Under the pieces are notes generated by a model, which did not search any database, was not told where the DNA came from, and was given only the letters and a program-made list of their open reading frames with translations. Of a stretch of 64,000 bases of DNA, positions 24,197 through 35,662 are shown in pieces. Both the position numbers and the translations under genes were made by a program. The DNA comes from Diphasiastrum complanatum (lineage: Eukaryota > Streptophyta > Lycopodiopsida > Lycopodiales > Lycopodiaceae), in the NCBI GenBank assembly GCA_029204225.1, contig CM055113.1, positions 9,760,364 through 9,824,363 on the forward strand. Reading direction: 5' to 3'. Every line of letters begins with the position of its first letter. The stretch's first letter is position 1.

Positions 24197-25682
24197 GTAG
24201 TCTCTTCAGTTCCATCCAATAACAAAAATTTATGTGCAATGTTTTGTAGTCATAAGCGCAGTGTTGACGCTAGGCCTTCATTAAATCCTTATTAACATGT
24301 TTGTGGCCCATTAGCAAAGAACTCTTGGTCAAAACTTCATCTGAGTTCTGCTCCTAGCAGCTCAATCTTATATCTTCTATGTATACCTTAGTGAGGAGCT
24401 ACAGAAAGCAAGGACTTACTCTTCTTGCGTAACTTAAACTAGGAAATCATATGAAGTGAAGTAAAGCTTTGGCTCAAAATGATTTTTGTGAGCGTTGACA
24501 TGCACACGATGAAAGTAAAAGATGGCTTGTCTTACTATTTTGAGAAAGCACTCTTCCAGTCGAGATGGACAAAAGGAGTCTACTTGACAGGAATTCCAGT
24601 ACCGAGTATTTAGTCCCTCTTAATTCATCTTTTGACTTCAATTTTTTTTTGTCAGATAGATCTGGCGTGGATTTATATTCATTAATGTTTTTTTTTTATT
24701 TATTTTCTTCATTTTCTGCACGTTTAATAAACATTGACTTCTTCATTACTCTCTCAGCAAGAGGTTAAAGAAGTATGCAGATGTCTATTGCTACTGCTTC
24801 CAAGTCTTTGGTAAACATGGGCACTTGGCCATGGCAAGTTGGCAACCTTTCAGGGATAATTCTGATTTTAAATTCCCAGAGAATCAGTCCTACTCTTGTT
24901 TAGTAGTTGTAATTTATCTGCAGAGTTCAGTTTCGATTGTTGGTGTGATCCCAGACTAAGAAGTTGACTTTGGTGCTGCTGTGTGTGCTTTTGTCAGATA
25001 CAGTGTTCTAGATGCTTAATAATTTATCACGTTCTGGCCTCTAACCATTAAAATCCAGCCACGGTCTCAGACAACTTGACAACTTCTGCAAAGAGTAACA
25101 CCAAGAACCTGTGCAATGTATAAGCTGAAAGGAGGCTGGAGGACTTGACAAACCCTTCCTACTGAGTTTCCAGCCTGTGGCTTCTTTTCCTTGCTCTCCT
25201 CCCTCTAGATTGGGCCCTCCTCTTGTAAAAACTTGATATTCATCTAAATGGAGTTTGGACTGAACTTTTTGCTGTCTCAACTGACACGTGATAGGCATCT
25301 CAAAGTCTTGAGCGATTCATATCAGTAGATTAGGTCCATGCACCAAACAGCTTAAGGATAGGATCATGAGAGAGTCACAGATGCTCTGAGAACCGAGATT
25401 TATAGTGTACATTTTTTACATGGAAATATCTTCAAAGATCTGTGTCTTAGCATTTCTAGTTGGGCCAAAGGGATGTCAGCATTGACACCTTCCAGCGGTC
25501 TTTGTTTCCTTTTATTTCTGCTACCTAGGAACCAAAGAACCTCAAGTGTAAGAGAGAGAAGATAAGGCAGCTCATTTGGAACATTTGAGAAGTCTGGGTT
25601 GAGCAAAGCAGATTATTTTCACAAGCATGAAAAAGGTGCTGCACACTATACTGTGATAGTAATTGCTGACATGGTACCTCAG
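24197..25682 (+). other. FOLT1 intron, no insertion recognised
   Basis: A 1,486-bp GT-AG intron, T-rich, with no transposon domain recognised. Confidence 0.8.
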
Positions 25683-25756
25683 ATGCGTTGAGGAGAATCA
25701 TTCAGGATGAAGGGTGGTGGGCTTTGTACAAGGGACTTGGGCCAGGACTTTTACTT
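25683..25756 (+). CDS. FOLT1: FOLT1-like exon b
   Basis: 74 nt, between an acceptor CCTCAG and a consensus donor GTAAGT. It encodes ALRRIIQDEGWWALYKGLGP and then GLLL. The EG..ALYKG matrix-helix signature is diagnostic of SLC25 carriers. It starts in phase 1 and ends in phase 0. Confidence 0.92.
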
Positions 25757-26229
25757 GTAAGTCTCCCTTATGTATTCTCTCTCTACTGAAATGCTAAAAG
25801 CAAATTACATTTTATGCTTTCTAGATCTATGATTAAATAGCCCATATTCATGTTATTGAAATAACATTTGCAACCATAAAAACCACGTTTGGCATCACAC
25901 ATACCATTTGATCAAGTTTCTGCAATATGGTTTGAGATGCTAGGCCTGGCTATCTGTAATTTCTTGCCTAACAGAACTCAAATTTAAATATTTTATTTCA
26001 TTGATTTCACTGCAATTAAGGTTGCGAGTTGTGATTTAGGATATGTGTGGTGAGTTTTTGTTTGCAAATAATCAGAAGAAAGCATAGACTACTTGATCAG
26101 TTTTTGATTACGTAGTCATCTTGATCATAATGTTGTGTTACTAGCGTTTCATGTTGATTTTTAGCTTTTATCACTTCAAATTTGTTTGACACTTCGACAC
26201 TTCCATAGCGTGAACACTTGAAATGTATT

Positions 26230-26276
26230 CTTTTCAGTCTTATGTACCTTTTGGTACCCACAAGGCGTCAACAAAC

Positions 26277-26335
<59 letters not shown>
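26230..26335 (+). mobile_element. LINE 3'-end fragment with (TC)n tail
   Basis: A short LINE 3' end (GTACCTTTTGGTACCCACAA) followed by a pure TC array at 26,281-26,335. It resembles the reverse of 7,500-7,560. Confidence 0.65.
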
Positions 26336-26337
<2 letters not shown>

Positions 26338-27326
26338 GTACTCAGGTATATACAGAGCTCCCCTCAGGTACTCAAGAGTATATCAGGCACATCTTATATT
26401 GGGCATATCTCGACCGTACTTGGGGGCGACAGCTTGGGGTTAAACCCGACTACTACTGGACTCATTTATTGAGCTTGACATAGCAGGGTTCCCGGTCTTA
26501 CCGCATTATTTGGACTCGAGACTATCACATTGCCTCGGATTTACAATGGGACAGCTTCGCGTATCATCACATCAGTTGGCTATTGAGACTGGTAGATTCC
26601 AGGGTACCCCGAGAGAGGATCGGATTTGCCAGTTATGCTCTTTAGAGGAGGTGGAGTCAGAGGAGCACTTTATCTTTAGGTGCCCGGTATATTACGAGAT
26701 CAGATGGAGATACCACTGTTTGTTCCGAGACACACCTGTCACCTTACGATCGCTCATAGCTTATGAGGATTCCCGATGCACGGCACTCGTGATACGAGAG
26801 ATGTTTATACTACGACAGGTATCAGACTGCCCAGCCGAGTCAGGTTTCTTAGCCTCAAATCACTTCTTTCTTCTCCAGGAGGAGAGGACGATTTGATGAC
26901 GGTGACGATGATGATGATGATGACCTACTTGCCCATAGAGACCAGAGACAGCGTCCCACACATACCCATGTTGCAGCACGAGCTACTCGACCTATCACGA
27001 GGAGACCTCTTCATCCTCTCAGACGACGTCAGAGACCACCAGTGGCCCTTCATGCCGCAGGCCGTATTACATCCTTCTATAGCATCAGCACCAGCAAGAC
27101 CGGACTAGATGATAGCGTCATACCTCACTCATGACTGTTAGCAGTATACATGCTCCCACATGTTTCTTATAGCATCACATCTATTTCAGCGTATAGCTTT
27201 AGCTCTAGATTTGCTACTTTTGTTACTGTTTTGGAGACGTTTCATAGGCTCCTATGGTTACCACATACTTGACATGTACATTTACTAGTCTTATATGCCT
27301 TTTGACAAGGAAAAGACATTAATAGA

Positions 27327-27330
<4 letters not shown>
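26336..27330 (+). pseudogene. LINE ORF2 C-terminus and 3' UTR
   Basis: The + strand ORF at 26,510-26,896 carries the LINE ORF2 C-terminal block QLRVSSHQLAIETGRFQGTP, then RICQLCSLEEVESEEHFIFR and CPVYYEIR (zf-RVT-like Cys/His pattern). It is highly similar to the minus-strand copy at 6,850-7,090. A shifted frame continues to 27,108. The 3' UTR runs to GACATTAATAGAGCTT at 27,330 and is followed by a TC tail. It is 5'-truncated: RT and endonuclease are missing. Confidence 0.85.

Positions 27331-27405
<75 letters not shown>
27331..27405. repeat. (TC)n tail of the LINE
   Basis: A pure TC array directly after the LINE 3' signature, on the LINE sense strand. Confidence 0.93.
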
Positions 27406-27407
<2 letters not shown>

Positions 27408-27452
27408 GCCTCCTCACCGAAAAGCTCCCACCCCTCCTCGCTCTCCCTCTCT

Positions 27453-27818
27453 GTCATGCCCATGATTGGTCTCGGGTAGCGTGTCCACGCTAGGGACCGG
27501 TAGACCAACAACCCGTAAGTTAATTGTGACTATAAGGGAATTGGGGCCCTTATGTGTACATGGTCATAATTAATGGTTGTAGGCCTAAACACATGGTGGT
27601 GGAGTTGGTATGGGTCTATCAGTGAGTCATTAGGGAACTGGATGACGTGGCCCAGATAGGCTGCAGAGGTGTCCAGTGAGGTGTCACAGTGCACTACTAG
27701 TGGTGCATGGGCCTTGGAGGGTATAAGTATACCTGCTGGGCTCTCACTAGTGTATGCTTGATTTGTGATGAGTAGCTACATGCTGCTGGTGTGACTCCTT
27801 CTTTCCATGACTCTGATT
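27453..27818 (+). repeat. 5' LTR of gypsy D
   Basis: 366 bp, near-identical to 30,005-30,370, including GGGTATAAGTATACC near 27,720. No PBS follows; inverted pol sequence does. Confidence 0.85.
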
Positions 27819-28262
27819 ACAAAAATACTTTAAAGGTTGATGATCCATATTAACCACGAATTTATTACCGTACAGGTAATGCCTCCATGATTTCAAAGCA
27901 TGGATCACAGCAAAAAGCTCTTTTTCCTGAGTGGTGTACCTGACCTGAGCATCGGTTAGTTTCTTACTTTCAAAGGCAACGGGCTGACCCTCCTGTAAGA
28001 GAACAGCTCCAATAGCCGTATCACTCACGTCAGTGTTAATGACGAACGACAAATCTGGATCCGCTATTCTCAAAACTGGAGCTGAGGCAATTAGAAGCTT
28101 GAGTTTGCGAAAACTCTCATCTAATTTCTCATTCCATCTGATAGGAGGACTTGGCCTACCCTTGCGACTTTTCACTCCTTTCAACATATTGTTGAGAGGT
28201 GTAGCAATCTTCGAGTACTCCTCTGCAAATCTACGGAAAAACACAGTGAAACCATGGTTTGA
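27819..28262 (-). pseudogene. Inverted RT/RNase H fragment of gypsy D
   Basis: The minus strand encodes FFRRFAEEYSKIATPLNNML (end of RT), IRWNEKLDESFRKLK, then INTDVSDTAIGAVLLQEGQP and TTQEKELFAVIHALKSWRHY (RNase H). It meets the + strand RNase H head-on at about 28,262, and the last ~85 bp form an inverted repeat with 28,262-28,345. Confidence 0.87.
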
Positions 28263-29976
28263 AATCATGGAGGCATTACCTGTACCGTAATAAATTCATG
28301 GTTAATACGGATCCTCAACCTTTAAAGTATTTTTGTAATCAGAATGATTTGCGTGGTCGTAAGGCCAGATGGGCAGAACTCATGCAAGAATTTGACTTTG
28401 AAGTGGGGTATATCAGGGGCTCTTCTAATCAGGTGGCTGATGCACTTAGTCAAATTGGTGAAGTGAACGAACTTTCTTTCACTGAGATTAGTACGGACTT
28501 TTATCTCTCCTTGAGAGGTCTTTATGAGAAAGACCCACATTTTCGACCAATCTGGAATAGGGTTCTACAAGTTTTGTCAAGCGGGACTGATGATCATGGT
28601 GATCAGTCTGGGAGGAAGGATATAAAGGGTACTGATGACTTCTCTATCCGTAATGGACTTTTGTTCAGGAAAGGGAAGGTTTGTGTGCCTGATGTGGATG
28701 TTGTTAAGAATAAAATTCTTTATGAATGTCATGACTCACCATGTGCAGGACATCCGGGCATACATCGTACATTGGATTTGGTGCGAAGGGATTTTTATTG
28801 GCCAAAACTCAAGCCCTTTGTAGAATCTTATATGGTCAAGTGTGACCAATGCCAATTGAATAAAGCTGAACGCCATAAGGCGGGCGGTTTGTTGCATCCA
28901 CTATCCCTGATAAGCGATGGGATAGTATTTCCTTGGATTTCGTGGTTGGGTTACCGCGGACGAATAAACAGCATGATGCAATTTGGGTTGTGGTCGACCG
29001 TCTTACCAAATTGGCTACGTTTATTCCGGTAAAGACCACCGTGAAGGCTTCTGATTTAGCTCAGATATTTGTAGAGCGTCTGTTTAGGCTTTACGGATTA
29101 CCGAGTGATATTGTGAGCGATCGCGATCCGAAGTTCACCGGTCACTTTTGGTCGGCCGTATTTGCTAAACTAGAGACGACACTGAGCTTGGGTTCTTCTG
29201 ATCATCCTGAGACGGATGGATAGACGGAAAGAACAAATCAGACGATGGAACAAATGCTTCGGGCATATGTTTCCAGACGGCAATCTGATTGGGAAAAGTA
29301 CCTTCCATTGATCGAGTTTGCCTATAATAGTAGTAAGCATTCAGCTACTGGTTATAGCCCGTTTATGCTTATGTACGGTTTTGAGCCTAGATCACCCATT
29401 GCGGTTGAGACTCGGACGATCAAGTTTCATAAAGTAGCGGATTTCCTACACGATATGCAGGAAATGCTACGGATTGCACGTGAAAATGTCCAGAGTGCCG
29501 AGGATAGGGACAAACATTATGAAAATCTGAAAAGATCACCAAGAGACTTCCAAGTGGGAGATTGGGTATATTTGAGAATCCCGAAAGATTCAAGTGTAAT
29601 GCGTACCGGCAAGCATTATAAGTTGTCCCCTAGATATAGAGGACCGTTTAAGATCTTGACAAAGATCGGATCCTTAGCTTACCAATTGGAACTCCTGGAT
29701 GGATCGCAAGTGCATCCCGTATTTCACGTTAGTCGTCTCAAAAAGAGTCTACGTGAAGGAGAGCATCTTGGATCTGGAGATCAGTTGGACCTGTTGGATG
29801 AATCATCGGGTGTATCTCGTCTTGAACCCAAAAAGATCTTGGATACAAGAACTAAACGATTGAGAAATCATATAGTTACCGAGCATCTGGTTCGATGGAG
29901 GGGATGTACAGACGATGACGATTCCTGGGAATGGGAAAGAAGCTTAAGGAGGAACTTTCCCAATTTTAAGTTCTGA
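28259..29976 (+). pseudogene. Gypsy D RNase H C-terminus, integrase, chromodomain
   Basis: RNase H end: SWRHYLYRNKFMV, then PLKYFCNQNDLRGRKARWAE and NQVADALSQIG. Integrase zinc finger: HDSPCAGHPGIHRTLDLVRR, then KCDQCQLNK. Core: [18 protein letters not shown], then IVSDRDPKFTGHFW, then a stop (TAG for Gln) near 29,221, then NQTMEQML. Integrase C-terminus: VGDWVYLRIPKDS, then VHPVFHVSRLKK. Chromodomain-like end: LVRWRGCTDDDDSWEWE. A frameshift near 28,930 plus the stop inactivate it. Confidence 0.92.
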
Positions 29977-30004
29977 GGACAGAACTTGAATAAGGGGAGA
30001 AGAA

Positions 30005-30370
30005 TGTCATGCCCATGACTGGTCTCGGGTAGCGTGTCCACGCTAGGGACCGGTAGACCAACAACCCGTAAGTTAATTGTGACTATAAGGAAATTGGGGC
30101 CCTTATGTGTACATGGTCATAATTAATGGTTGTAGGCCTAAACACATGGTGGTGGAGTTGGTATGGGTCTATCAGTGAGTCATTAGGGAACTGGATGACG
30201 TGGCCCAGATAGGCTGCAGAGGTGTCCAGTGAGGTGTCACAGTGCACTACTAGTGGTGCATGGGCCTTGGAGGGTATAAGTATACCTACTGGGCTCTCAC
30301 TAGTGTATGCTTGATTTGTGATGAGTAGCTACATGCTGCTGGTGTGACTCCTCTTTCCATGACTCTGATT
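30005..30370 (+). repeat. 3' LTR of gypsy D
   Basis: 366 bp, preceded by the polypurine tract AAGGGGAGAAGA. It differs from 27,453-27,818 at only a few positions that I can see by eye (for example ATGACTGG against ATGATTGG). It may extend to about 30,505. Confidence 0.85.
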
Positions 30371-30505
30371 GATCCATAGCTTGGGGGCTAGATCCGTACG
30401 ATCTAGGTTTGGTTGGGTTGGTTTAACCTCCACCGGTTCCCATGTGTGGTTGCTTTGTATGGTATGCTTAGGCTAGAATCCTGTTGTGAGGACTTTATAC
30501 TCTCC

Positions 30506-31500
30506 CTCTCCCACCGTGGCAGCCACCCAACCTGCTGCTGAATCCTGATGTGGCAGCGCTGCCTGCAGGCAGCCCTGCATGCTGCTCCATCCCCTCCACC
30601 TTGGCCGCTGCTTGTTGCTCCATCTCCCCCTTTTCCCTCTGATTGCTCTACTGATTCTGCTCCTCTTCTTCCCACTCCTATCATCTATTCTTCTGTTGCC
30701 AGCTCTTCTTCTCTCCAAGAACCACAACCTACAACAAATATCCCGTATACACCCTACCCTCTAAATCAACAAAACTTTTCTCATCTTGGCAGATTGATCA
30801 GATCAAGGCAGATTTCCAAACTTTGAAGCAAGAAGTCTCACAGCTGAAGGGAATAGTAACCTCTTTGATCAATGAGAAGACTTGTTGCATTCAAAAGTCG
30901 CATCACTCGAGCAATCAATCGGGGCCAAGCAGGGTGCAGTTTCGGAGTCCACTAGCACGATGATACGGGAATTGGAAAACAAGATCGGGAAGCAGAAAGA
31001 AGAGGCCCTTTCTTGGGCATCAGTTTTGAAGAAAGGCACTAAACCAATTGCCCCCATCGCCTTAGTCATTTCAGCCGCCATTTTGGAAGAGAAATCTCGA
31101 GACCAAAAAGCTCACAACATTCAGGTTCGTGTGATCCGGGATACACAGGATGCCATGGCTGAAGCCAAACGCTTCCTCAACACCACACTAGGGCACATGA
31201 CAGACGGACTAGATGGAGGACCACCAGCTAAGCTACGTGGTACCACTATCTATATGGATGACGACCTCACATATATCCACGTGGAGGAGAGGCGTAAGAC
31301 CTTTCAGACGGCTCGTGAGTCTTGCAAACGGGTTATCTATCAGGATGGACGGGCTCACTTTTTTGATAGTGCTCCTAGTAGCTCTCATACTAGAGATTTG
31401 GGGTCCCCAGGTTCGGGAGTGCCCCGGGGCCCCATCCACGCCCACCTCCGAATTTGGAGTATGGAACTATGTGTATACACTCATTGTCCACAGTTGGAGA
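30506..31500 (+). pseudogene. LINE ORF1 (gag-like) remnant
   Basis: A Pro/Ser-rich start (about 30,580-30,780), then an ORF (30,882-31,505) with a coiled-coil-like SKVASLEQSIGAKQGAV and RELENKIGKQKEEALSWASV, followed by HNIQVRVIRDTQDAM and DDLTYIHVEERRK. This layout resembles ORF1 of plant LINEs, upstream of endonuclease sequence of the same family at 31,634. No zinc knuckle is visible. The ORF1 identification rests on position and general composition. Confidence 0.6.
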
Positions 31501-31599
31501 CCTAATTGATTTCATCACTGGTCGAGATTTATTGCTTTTCATGGAGAGACACGAGAGTCAGGACTACCCACTTTCCTAGGATACAGATGGGATCCCATG

Positions 31600-32035
31600 T
31601 ACAGACCTGAGACTAGATCAGCTCAGTGATGAGATGGGAGTTACCAGGATTTCAGAGGACAGCTTGGGACCTATTACCCCATATGGTGAGCATTTATTAC
31701 AATTTGGAGAGGCCCATGAGTTAGCCATTTATAATGGCCTAACTTGCTGGCCGGATTTAGGCAGATATACTTGTCATCCTCATAGTGGCGGACTTAGTGT
31801 CGTTGATTATCTCATATGGGGTCACCATCCTCCACTCTCATCTCTGATTTTCATCTCTCCCACCACCCTCTCTGATCACTCTTTTCTCTCTTTCGCTATT
31901 GGCCGCCTCCCGCCCCGTGCTTACCCGATACCCAAGTATACATTCAGCTCTCTATATATGCCAATCTACCAAGAGTCTCTGGTCTCCTTACTCCACTCCT
32001 TTCCCCATGAGGGTGGAACAACAAACTCGGCAAGG
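31600..32035 (+). pseudogene. LINE ORF2 endonuclease fragment
   Basis: The + strand translation gives HLLQFGEAHELAIYNGLTCW, then YTCHPHSGGLSVVDYLIW and TTLSDHSFLSFAIGRLPP. It matches the minus-strand endonuclease blocks at 4.8-5.7 kb and includes the SDH motif. The endonuclease N-terminus is missing. It stops at about 32,035, where an inverted LINE segment begins. Confidence 0.85.
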
Positions 32036-32577
32036 AGGACCTCGTGTCGAACGGAGGGCTTCGCCCAGATCATGCGAGCTAACAAGGTGATCTGTAATTT
32101 CGAGATACTGGGCCAGTGTGAGGAGGAAAGACGTACACCATGTCTCTGTTGCATATAAGGCTGTGGGGGATACAATGGTATCAAAAAGTCTACACTTACT
32201 CCGAGCATCCCGAATGGACTTCCTAACAAAACTGCTCTAGTTGAACAAAGGAGGCATGTCCCTTCCCAAGTCGAAACTCAAGTAGTAGCTGCCTGTCGCA
32301 TGTTGAAAGTAGGGCCAGAGAAAAGTATCCCCAAATATGTGTACGAAGACACTACCTCAAGGATATGTCCATCAAGAGTGAGCTCTTGACGCTGCATGAA
32401 AGCTCGAGAGGTGTTGAAGACCATAACCTTGGTCTTCGCAATGTTCACCCCTCAGACCCCATCTAGTACAAAATCCCTGTAAGCAATCCAACTGCCTCTA
32501 TAACCCCTCTTTGGTAGGAGAGGTGGTGGAGCACGAGGGACAAACTTATGCCAAAAAGTGCCCGAAGAAGAGTTGAA
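32036..32577 (-). pseudogene. Inverted LINE RT fragment
   Basis: From GCCCAGATCATGCGAGC onward the sequence parallels 3,150-3,560, so it is LINE RT on the minus strand, opposite to the preceding endonuclease piece. The last ~80 bp resemble 4,430-4,490. No intact ORF. Confidence 0.75.
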
Positions 32578-33027
32578 TGTTAGAAATAAATGACTATGCT
32601 GAAGTTAATCCGTAGGTTACTTTGACCCAAAAGGTCGAGATTTGTGTAACCATGGGTATTTAGTTATTTAGGCCATCTTAAGTTTGTCTTAAGTTCAGTT
32701 GGACCCAATTTTGGTCATGTACTGACTCGTGGCTCCTTAGGGGTCTAATTTTGTTTGGGGGCCCTATCTTGACTTTTGGGGGTGCCCTACATTTAGTAAG
32801 TGGTTAACCTTAGGGTTTGGTGGCATTTGGCCACATCCAGGTAGAGTACTTAGATGCTCATTGTGTATTCCATTTTAACAGTTTGGCTAAGCATTGCTCT
32901 CCATTGCTCTTGTTGTTGTTTTCTCTCTCTCTCTCTCTCTCTTAGAGTTGGGCGCCCAGCCTCTTCTCTCTTGTTTTCTGTGGAGATTGATTGATGATCT
33001 TGGTGACTTGACTCTTGCTTTCCTACA
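32578..33027 (+). repeat. 5' LTR of copia E
   Basis: 450 bp, starting TGTTAGAAATAAATG and ending CTTTCCTACA, immediately before the PBS. It contains a short CT tract at 32,921-32,941. Confidence 0.85.
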
Positions 33028-33726
33028 TGGTATCAGAGCTACAGGATCTGCAACAAGCTTGTATGCTGGCGCCCTATCAGAAGAGGAGCTTCTCTACTTT
33101 TTGTTCTGAAATTTCAGCATACCGCTAATCTTTCCAAGTGGAGTTTGGATAAGCTTTTGTCTCTCTTTTCAAGTTGAAGGAGGGCGCCCAACAAAGATCT
33201 TGGAGGAGCAATTTGTGGCACCCAGAAAATCAGAATCTCAAATCTGATTTTTCTGCAACCAGTTTTCAGCAAGTTTTGTTTGGAGGAGGGCGCCCAAAAA
33301 TCTGCTTCTGATTTTTGGTTGTGGTGTCTCCTTATCTTGCTGTTTTTGTTTTCAGGTTTGCATTTGTGTAGGAGGGCACCCAAAATTCAGCAAACCCTAT
33401 TCAGGGTTAGGTCAACTTGTGGCTGGAAATTTGCAGATTCTCAGCAAGCAGTAGGGTGCTTTCAACAATGTTGATCACACTATTTGGCTTCCTAATTAGG
33501 TTTCGGTGTAGGCTTCAATCGAAGCTAACCTGATTTTCAAGAAGCTGGTTTTTTTGTGCAGAAAGACAGCCATCTTTCCATTATCTTTTGGGCACTTTGG
33601 TTGCAGATTGAAAGACATCTTGTGCTCCTACTTTCAGCTCTTTGTTTGCTGCAAATTTTTGAGTAGATTTGGTTGTGGAAAGGCTCTCTTTCCTATCTAC
33701 TACAAGCTGAAATTCTGTTAGAGGTA
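33028..33726 (+). other. Leader of copia E
   Basis: The PBS TGGTATCAGAGCT is at its start. The rest is untranslated leader with three variants of GGAGGGCGCCCAA (about 33,178, 33,284 and 33,371). No ORF with a known domain. Confidence 0.7.
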
Positions 33727-35016
33727 ATGGCTAAAGAGTCGGAAGCTATCGGTTCTTTGTTTAGTGAAGATCGGTTGGATGGCACAAACTACTCCTTGTG
33801 GAGTTACATGATGAAGAATCTTCTCATAGAGAAAGGGCTGTGGGATTTGGTCAATGGTGATGAGGAAAGGCGAGGTCTTTGGCACCTCCTACACCTCGTG
33901 GATCATCATCATCATGATCTTCTACATCTTCGGAAGAACAAAAGAAGTGGGATAAAAGGGATGCACAAGCACATTCTATGGTTGTTCTTGCTGTGAAAAG
34001 ATCTATCTTACCTCATATTAGGTCTTGTAAGACATCTAAAAGTGCGTGGGATACACTTTATATTATGTATAGAGTCAAAAATCCAGCAAGAGTGGTGTAT
34101 CTCAGAAATCAACTTTCTTTGTTGAAGATGCAAGAAGGGGATCAAGTGACCAATCACTTGACCAAGATCAAGGATCTTCGTGAGGAGCTTCTCAATATTG
34201 ATGAGATAATTGAGGATGCTCTTTGTTTCCATTACTCTCAACTCACTACCTTCATCTTATCTTGCATTTGTTTCATCTTTGAGTATCTCTCTTAGGGGAC
34301 AACAACTCTCCTTTGATGAACTTGTTGGGCTGCTTCTTCAAGAGGAGCAAACGAGGCAAAATTTTGCGGGTGACACTCAACAAGATCAAGCTTTCTTCAC
34401 GAAAGGCAAGGGGAAAGGCAAGTCAAAAGGAAAGGGGAAGCCTCCTTCCAAGGATGAGCAAAAGCCCAATGGAGGTCAAGATTTCAACACTCAAAAGAAG
34501 AAAGGGAAGTGCCATTATTGCAAGAAGTATGGGCTCTTCATCAAAGATTGTAAGAAGAAGCTTGCGAAAGAGGAGAGTAAAGGAATTGATACTAGTGCTT
34601 CACTTGCTACTTTGGAGCAAGAGCTTGAAGCTAGTGGTGATCTCTTCAACCAAGACTATGCTTTTGTGTCTAATAATGCTTCTACTAGTACTTCTACATC
34701 TATGAGAAATTCAGGTTCTATTTTGCAAGTTGCTGATTTTCAGCCCATTGAATGGGTGATTGATAGTGGTGCTACTCGTCATATGACTTCTCGCAAAGAA
34801 GCATTCACTAGATTAGTGAAAGTGCAAATTGGAAGTAAGGTACAATGTTCGGATGATGCATCTTATTCTATTCATGGAATTGGAATTGTAGCCATCATTC
34901 TGCCTAATGGTGAAGAAAAGTACATTAAGCATGTCTTGTTGCTTCCACATCACAATCATTGGAGTTGGCTGAATTGTGGCACGCAAGGTTTGGGCATCTC
35001 AACTTTGCAAGTTTGA
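33727..35016 (+). pseudogene. Copia E gag and protease
   Basis: The ATG at 33,727 starts MAKESEAIGSLFSEDRLDG, then NYSLWSYMMKNLLIEKGLW, a UBN2-type copia gag. Frameshifts occur near 33,880 and 34,250. The zinc knuckle CHYCKKYGLFIKDC fits CX2CX4-X-X4C, with Phe where His is expected. The Lys-rich stretch before it is typical. The protease is EWVIDSGATRHMTSRKEAF with the catalytic DSG. The ORF 34,210-35,016 holds knuckle and protease together. Confidence 0.88.
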
Positions 35017-35662
35017 AGAAGTTGAAGACATTTAATATGGTAGAAGACATTCCTATTATTGAGCAGCCAGAAGGGCATGGATGCGAGGGGTGCAAACTTG
35101 GAAAGTTTCAAACAAAACCTTTTCCGATTGATGGAACTATAAGGGTTCTTGATAAATTTGATTTGGTTCATAGTGATGTTTGTGGTCCAATGAGGACCGA
35201 ACCATTGGAAACTTTTCCCGTTTTACATGGATCTATCCTAAGGAGTCTAAATCGAAAGTTTTTCAACGTTTCAAAGATTTTTTAGCAATGGTGGAAAATC
35301 AGTTTAGGCATTCTTTGAAGACCGTACGCACCGATCGAGGAGGGGAATACATTAACAATACGTTCGGTGCATTTTTTCGAGAAAAGGGAATTCTACATCA
35401 AATGACAACTCCCTATATGCCTCAACAAAATGGTGTTGCCGAGCGAAAGAATGGCACACTTATGGAAGTGGCCCGTTGCATGCTCAAAGCAAAGGGGCTG
35501 CCTCACAAGTTTTGGGCTGATGCGGTTATAACGGCAGCATACATAAGCAATCATTGTCCTACTAAAGCATTGAAAGTATTAACTCCTTATGAAGTTTGGT
35601 ATGGAAAGGATCCTACAATCTCTCACTTGTTCAAAACATTGTTTTTTGGATTAGAATTTTGA
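34959..35662 (+). pseudogene. Copia E integrase
   Basis: GAG-pre-integrase zinc region: ELWHARFGHLNFASLKKL, then GCEGCKLGK. Core: DLVHSDVCGPM (first Asp), a frameshift near 35,200, then VRTDRGGEYINNTFGAFF (second Asp) and QQNGVAERKNGTLMEVAR (Glu). It ends with YEVWYGKDPTISHL and then leaves the family sequence. RT is absent. Confidence 0.9.

Larger units (their letters stand above)
27453..30505 (+). mobile_element. Ty3/gypsy (element D) inserted in LINE 5' sequence
   Basis: Two 366-bp LTR copies (27,453-27,818 and 30,005-30,370, both starting TGTCATGCCCATGA) enclose RNase H, integrase and chromodomain on the + strand. The outer flanks both contain CTCTCCCTCTC and rejoin to continuous LINE 5' sequence. 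The left interior is an inverted RT/RNase H piece in place of PBS, gag and protease. AAGGGGAGAAGA just before 30,005 is the polypurine tract. The exact right end is uncertain, between 30,370 and 30,505. Confidence 0.82.
32578..35655 (+). mobile_element. Ty1/copia (element E), 3'-truncated
   Basis: The 5' LTR spans 32,578-33,027, followed directly by PBS TGGTATCAGAGCT at 33,028. Leader, gag, zinc knuckle, protease, GAG-pre-integrase and integrase follow on the + strand. Sequence is lost after the integrase core: there is no RT, RNase H or 3' LTR. The break at about 35,655 joins unique FOLT1 intron sequence. Confidence 0.9.

Noticed and set aside
30403-30727. Minus-strand ORFs near 30.5 kb
   Set aside because: They are antisense to gypsy D LTR and LINE ORF1 sequence and show no domain.
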